A DNA stretch of 64,000 nucleotides, from NCBI RefSeq assembly GCF_039595935.1, contig NZ_JBCNKR010000006.1, positions 124,001-188,000 of the forward strand, in the 5' to 3' direction. Origin of the DNA: Flavobacterium sp. Lineage in GTDB: Bacteria > Bacteroidota > Bacteroidia > Flavobacteriales > Flavobacteriaceae. Both the position numbers and the translations under genes were made by a program. Below, one piece after another: positions 60,497-64,000 of the stretch. Under the pieces are notes generated by a model. The model was not told the DNA's origin and did not search any database. It saw nothing but the letters and a program-made list of their open reading frames with translations. Each line of letters begins with the position of its first letter. Position 1 is the first letter of the stretch.

Positions 60497-60513
60497 TTGC
60501 AAAAAAAATGCAG
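60497..60513. promoter_or_regulatory. Operator-like site upstream of the GH20 gene
   Basis: TTGCAAAAAAAATGCAG is identical to the first of the two sites before susC. It ends 16 bases before the GH20 -7 box, a spacing close to the 18 bases at susC. Confidence 0.65.
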
Positions 60514-60529
60514 ACTAACATACAAACCT

Positions 60530-60537
60530 TAAATTTG
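60530..60537 (+). promoter_or_regulatory. -7 promoter box (TAAATTTG) for the GH20 gene
   Basis: A TAnnTTTG match 23 bases before the start codon, directly downstream of the operator-like site. Confidence 0.6.
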
Positions 60538-60560
60538 TTTAACAAAACAAAAAAGTAATC

Positions 60561-62864
60561 ATGCAAAAAAGTTTATTTCTCTTTTTGATTTTCTGTTTTT
60601 CTTTCGGAAATGCACAAAATACTTCGGGCAATATTTCGATAATTCCTGCGCCAAATTTTTATAAAACAAATGGAGACAGTATTCGCATAAGCGGAAAAAT
60701 TAAAGTTGTATTTGATAAAAATAAATACAGTGCAAAAGAATTGAAAACGGCGCAGATTTTTGAGTCGGCTATTAACTCCAATATATCAAATAAAAAAAGC
60801 AATATTGAAGTTTTATTTATTGCTGAAAAACCGTCTGCAACTTCAAAAAAAGAAGGGTATAAAATCAATATTTCTTCTAAAAAAATAACCGTTACCGGAA
60901 GTGAAGAAGGATTATTTTATGCGGTTCAGAGTTTATTGCAGCTTTTGCCCAATCAACCCAAAAATCAGGAAATAAAATTACCTTGTGTTTCAATAGAAGA
61001 TCAGCCCAGATACGACTACCGCGGGCTTCACCTCGATGTTTGCCGTCATTTTTTCTCTGTTGATGTTATAAAAGATTTTATTGCACAAATGTCTTATTAT
61101 AAATTAAATAATTTCCATTGGCATTTAACCGACGATCAGGGCTGGAGAATTGAGATAAAAAAGTATCCAAAATTGACCGAAGTTGGTTCGAAAAGAGCGC
61201 AGACTTTAGTAGGCAATAAATTTGAAAGATCTCCTTATTTTTTTGATGGAAATCCGTACGGTGGTTTTTATACTCAGGAAGAAATTAAAGACGTTGTAAA
61301 ATTTGCCGAAGACCATTATGTAAATATTATTCCCGAAATCGAAATGCCGGGTCATGCAACTGCAGCCGTAACGGCTTATCCAAATTTATCTTGTTTTCCT
61401 GATCGAAATTATAAAGTGGTAGAATCATGGGGTGTTTTTGAAGATATTTTTTGCGCCGGAAAAGAAGAAACATTTACTTTTTTACAAAATGTTCTAACCG
61501 AAGTTATGGCTTTATTTCCAAGTAAATATATTCATATTGGCGGAGACGAATGTCCAAAAGCTAGATGGAAAGAATGTCCAAACTGCCAAAAACGCATTAA
61601 AGACTTAGGCTTAAAAAACGAACATGAATTACAAAGTTACTTAACAACCAGAATCGAAAAATTCCTAAACGCAAACGGAAGACAAATTCTGGGCTGGGAT
61701 GAAATGCTCGAAGGCGGATTAGCGCCAAATGCAGCGGTAATGTCTTGGCGAGGTGAATCTGGCGGAATCAGCGCGGCGAAACAAAAGCATTTTGTAATCA
61801 TGAACCCAGAGCAGGTTTTATATTTAGATTATAATCAGGGTTATTCTCCGCAAGAACCTTTAACAATTGGACGATTAACAACAGTTGAAAAAATCTATAA
61901 TTATAATCCAACGCCCATAGACAGTTTAACAGTTGAAGAACAAAAATATATTATGGGCGTTCAGTCTAATCTTTGGTCGGAATATTTGACAAGTCCGGCG
62001 AAATTAAATTACATGATTTATCCGAGAGTTTTTGCCTTGTCAGAAATTGCGTGGACAGAACCTCAGAATAAAAATTACAATAGTTTTATTTTGAATCAGA
62101 TTCCACATCATTTAGAAAAACTGGAATCTCAAAAAAGGATGTATAAAGTTCCAATTCCCTTTGGTTCAGAAGAAACAGCTTTAATTGCTTCAAAATATAT
62201 TTTAAATTTAAAACCAACAATTAAAAACGGACAGATTTTCTACACAATTGATGGTTACAATCCAGATGAAACGGCTGAACTTTACACAAAACCTGTAACG
62301 ATACATATTCCAAAAGGCGAATTCAGAATTATCAAAACCGTTCAAATTAGTCCGAGCGGCAGAAAAAGCTCGATCAGCAAAATATTGGTTAGAAATCCGG
62401 AATTGAAACCAGCTTTGGCAGTAAAGCCAACCAAAAAAGGTTTAAAGTTCGATTATTTTACGGGAACATTATTTCAGCAGGTTCAGGATTTGGAATTGGC
62501 AAAACCAGTTAATTCAGGCATTTTTGAAGGCAAAATAAGCAGTGAAAAATGGAAAACAAAATTAGAGCGTTATATCGGTTTAAAATTTGACGGATACATC
62601 TTTATCCCAGAAACAGCAAATTATACAATTTCGACGCTTTCAGACGACGGATCTAAGCTTTTTATAGATAATGAACTTGTTGTGAATAATGACGGCATTC
62701 ATTGGCTTAATGAAGCTTATGGAGTTGTTAAACTCGAAAAAGGTTTTCATAAACTCAATATCAGTTATTTTGATCAAATTGGAGGTACTACTTTAAATTG
62801 TTTTATTCAGCAGGAAGGAAAAGAAAAACAGGAAATCAGCGAATCGCAGTTGTTTTATGAATAA
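60561..62864 (+). CDS. Secreted GH20 beta-N-acetylhexosaminidase with PA14 domain
   Basis: 767 residues. Signal peptide QKSLFLFLIFCFSFGNAQ, so periplasmic or surface. An N-terminal GH20b domain (about 25-145) is followed by the catalytic barrel: DYRGLHLDVCRHFF, WHLTDDQGWRIEI, and the catalytic pair Asp329-Glu330 in HIGGDECPKARW. A chitobiase-type C-terminal domain (about 535-615) and a PA14 domain (about 650-760) end it. It releases GlcNAc from the non-reducing end of chitin oligomers or glycans by substrate-assisted catalysis. It has its own operator and promoter. Confidence 0.95.
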   Translation: MQKSLFLFLIFCFSFGNAQNTSGNISIIPAPNFYKTNGDSIRISGKIKVVFDKNKYSAKELKTAQIFESAINSNISNKKSNIEVLFIAEKPSATSKKEGYKINISSKKITVTGSEEGLFYAVQSLLQLLPNQPKNQEIKLPCVSIEDQPRYDYRGLHLDVCRHFFSVDVIKDFIAQMSYYKLNNFHWHLTDDQGWRIEIKKYPKLTEVGSKRAQTLVGNKFERSPYFFDGNPYGGFYTQEEIKDVVKFAEDHYVNIIPEIEMPGHATAAVTAYPNLSCFPDRNYKVVESWGVFEDIFCAGKEETFTFLQNVLTEVMALFPSKYIHIGGDECPKARWKECPNCQKRIKDLGLKNEHELQSYLTTRIEKFLNANGRQILGWDEMLEGGLAPNAAVMSWRGESGGISAAKQKHFVIMNPEQVLYLDYNQGYSPQEPLTIGRLTTVEKIYNYNPTPIDSLTVEEQKYIMGVQSNLWSEYLTSPAKLNYMIYPRVFALSEIAWTEPQNKNYNSFILNQIPHHLEKLESQKRMYKVPIPFGSEETALIASKYILNLKPTIKNGQIFYTIDGYNPDETAELYTKPVTIHIPKGEFRIIKTVQISPSGRKSSISKILVRNPELKPALAVKPTKKGLKFDYFTGTLFQQVQDLELAKPVNSGIFEGKISSEKWKTKLERYIGLKFDGYIFIPETANYTISTLSDDGSKLFIDNELVVNNDGIHWLNEAYGVVKLEKGFHKLNISYFDQIGGTTLNCFIQQEGKEKQEISESQLFYE

Positions 62865-62866
62865 CA

Positions 62867-63271
62867 TTAAAATTTACTGATTGCTATTTTAATGATTTTT
62901 ACTAATACAGAAATGAATATTAAAAATGGCAGAAAATAACCCGGCAGTAAAAGTATGATCCAGCCGTCTCCGTTATGAGGTTTTCCATATTTACCGCAGA
63001 TAAAAATCAAAACTGCCCAGAAAATAAATTGTGCTATTGACAGTAAAAACCAATGCAATACAAACTGCCAATAATCATTAGCAAAAAACGAAAGTAGAAA
63101 ACTAAAAATAATACATCCGGCATAAACATAGGAACCGTATTTTACCATTGCCGGCTCAGAAAACCAACTAATTAAAAGTATAAACAGCAACGAAGCTGAT
63201 GTAACAGTCAATTGATAATACAGATAATTGCTGTTGGTAAAAAATGATGCATTAAAATTATTAATATCCAT
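62867..63271 (-). CDS. Four-helix membrane protein of unknown function
   Basis: 134 residues with four hydrophobic segments (about 22-37, 46-64, 68-92, 104-128) and no charged motif in them. A GKYGKPHNGDGW loop separates helices 3 and 4. No family is recognised. It converges on the GH20 gene (gap of 2 bases) and is unlikely to belong to that operon. Confidence 0.65.
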   Translation of the reverse strand: MDINNFNASFFTNSNYLYYQLTVTSASLLFILLISWFSEPAMVKYGSYVYAGCIIFSFLLSFFANDYWQFVLHWFLLSIAQFIFWAVLIFICGKYGKPHNGDGWIILLLPGYFLPFLIFISVLVKIIKIAISKF

Positions 63272-63367
63272 TTTGATAATCTTCTGAAAATAAAATCAAA
63301 TGTATAATTCAGCATATTAGCCCGCATCATCATTTCTAATGAAATTAAATTGTTCTACGACCAAAAC

Positions 63368-63404
63368 AAAAAACCGCATCCAAATTAATGAATGCGGTTT
63401 TTTT
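63368..63404. terminator. Terminator after sdhB
   Basis: AAACCGCAT pairs with ATGCGGTTT and is flanked by A- and T-runs on both sides. It lies 25 bases after the sdhB stop codon on the minus strand. Confidence 0.85.
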
Positions 63405-63428
63405 AAATATACTAAATTGTTTTTGGTA

Positions 63429-64000
63429 TTAACCTTTCAAGCTCGCTGCTAAATATTCACGGTTCATACGTGCAATATTTTCAAGCGAAATCCCTTTTGG
63501 ACATTCGATTTCACAAGCTCCTGTATTTGTACAGTTACCGAAACCTTCTAAATCCATTTGGTGAACCATGTTTAATACACGGTCAGTTGCTTCTACTTTA
63601 CCTTGTGGTAATAATGCATACTGAGAAACTTTTGCAGAAACGAATAACATTGCTGAAGAGTTTTTACAAGTTGCAACACAAGCTCCACAACCGATACATG
63701 CAGCAGCATCAAATGATTTATCTGCATCGTCTTTTGGAATTGGAATAGCATTCGCGTCAATTGTGTTTCCTGAAGTGTTTACAGAGATAAATCCTCCAGC
63801 ATGCTGGATTCTGTCAAAAGAACTTCTGTCAACAACTAAGTCTTTAATTACAGGGAAAGCTTTTGCTCTAAATGGCTCAATAAAAATCGTATCGCCATCT
63901 TTAAACATACGCATGTGTAACTGACAAGTTGTAACACCTCTGTCTGGTCCGTGCGCTTCTCCGTTGATGAATAAAGAACACATTCCGCAGATTCCTTCAC
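63429..64000 (-). CDS. sdhB: Succinate dehydrogenase/fumarate reductase iron-sulfur subunit (5' end beyond window)
   Basis: The reading frame continues past the right edge, upstream of the internal Met at 63983: the codons in 63984-63998 encode EGICG, matching the [13 protein letters not shown] of this subunit. So 190 residues of the C-terminal part are seen. CxxC(SLF) belongs to the [2Fe-2S] centre, [15 protein letters not shown] to the [4Fe-4S] centre and [15 protein letters not shown] to the [3Fe-4S] centre. It passes electrons from SdhA to the quinone in the inner membrane. sdhA and sdhC would lie outside. Confidence 0.95.
   Translation of the reverse strand, partial: EGICGMCSLFINGEAHGPDRGVTTCQLHMRMFKDGDTIFIEPFRAKAFPVIKDLVVDRSSFDRIQHAGGFISVNTSGNTIDANAIPIPKDDADKSFDAAACIGCGACVATCKNSSAMLFVSAKVSQYALLPQGKVEATDRVLNMVHQMDLEGFGNCTNTGACEIECPKGISLENIARMNREYLAASLKG

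Noticed and set aside
1..64000. CRISPR array, prophage or insertion sequence
   Set aside because: No regularly spaced repeats, phage structural genes or transposase frames were seen; the repeats present are single palindromes.

Overview
The window is a chromosomal stretch of a Bacteroidota genome, very probably a Flavobacterium or close relative. The support is the low G+C content, the TAnnTTTG -7 promoter boxes, the SusC/SusD pair, the family content (DUF4919, DUF6686, PepSY-like, LpxR) and the dispersed intergenic palindromes. It holds about 57 protein genes, counting two cut by the window edges and two 58-residue proteins. There are two tRNAs, no rRNA, no CRISPR array and no transposase or integrase.

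Layout. 1-15.3 kb is mostly housekeeping: the end of a LytS-type kinase, an SMR exporter, an RND/MMPL transporter, asnS, rpoN, tdk, rsmI, a HopJ-like protein, and an overlapping recJ-MFS-hydrolase run. 15.4-19.8 kb has a seven-haem lipoprotein cytochrome, lpxH, queD, an enoyl-CoA hydratase and tRNA-Ala(GGC). 20.0-22.5 kb is an accessory cluster of three little-known proteins, the last with a DUF2185 (Imm33-like) domain. 22.7-27.8 kb has an overlapping FAD oxidoreductase-mtgA-lpxR operon and an S9 peptidase. 27.9-33.5 kb is a signalling block: a hybrid histidine kinase with receiver and HPt domains, a sigma-54 activator converging on it, and five tandem secreted PepSY-like proteins. 33.9-39.6 kb is accC-accB-fabH, rpmF-yceD, pdxA and ribE. 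39.9-42.1 kb is an AT-rich insertion carrying a cytosine-5 methyltransferase and a Vsr nuclease beside a tRNA(CAT). 42.2-48.6 kb has a methylmalonyl-CoA epimerase, a pair of uncharacterised envelope proteins, an Ig-like lipoprotein and a nitrilase-family amidase.

48.7-62.9 kb is the most distinctive region, a polysaccharide-utilisation-like locus. It encodes SusC, SusD, a GntP-family permease, a RidA imine deaminase, a KDG kinase, a KDPG aldolase, a fold-III PLP enzyme with the His-x-Cys metal site of D-serine dehydratases, an M19 hydrolase, a DeoR regulator and a secreted GH20 hexosaminidase. Together they can be read as a route for an amino-aldonic acid (N-acetylglucosaminate/glucosaminate, for example from oxidised chitin): import, deacetylation, deamination to KDG, phosphorylation, and cleavage to pyruvate and glyceraldehyde-3-phosphate. 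A 17-base operator-like sequence lies just upstream of both the susC and the GH20 promoters and defines a likely regulon. The window ends inside sdhB.

Two further points of interest are a possible sigma-54 promoter with helically phased repeats before the PepSY-like array, and a pair of nested palindromes whose two copies differ by compensatory base-pair changes. All functional calls are from reading sequence; no database search was run.
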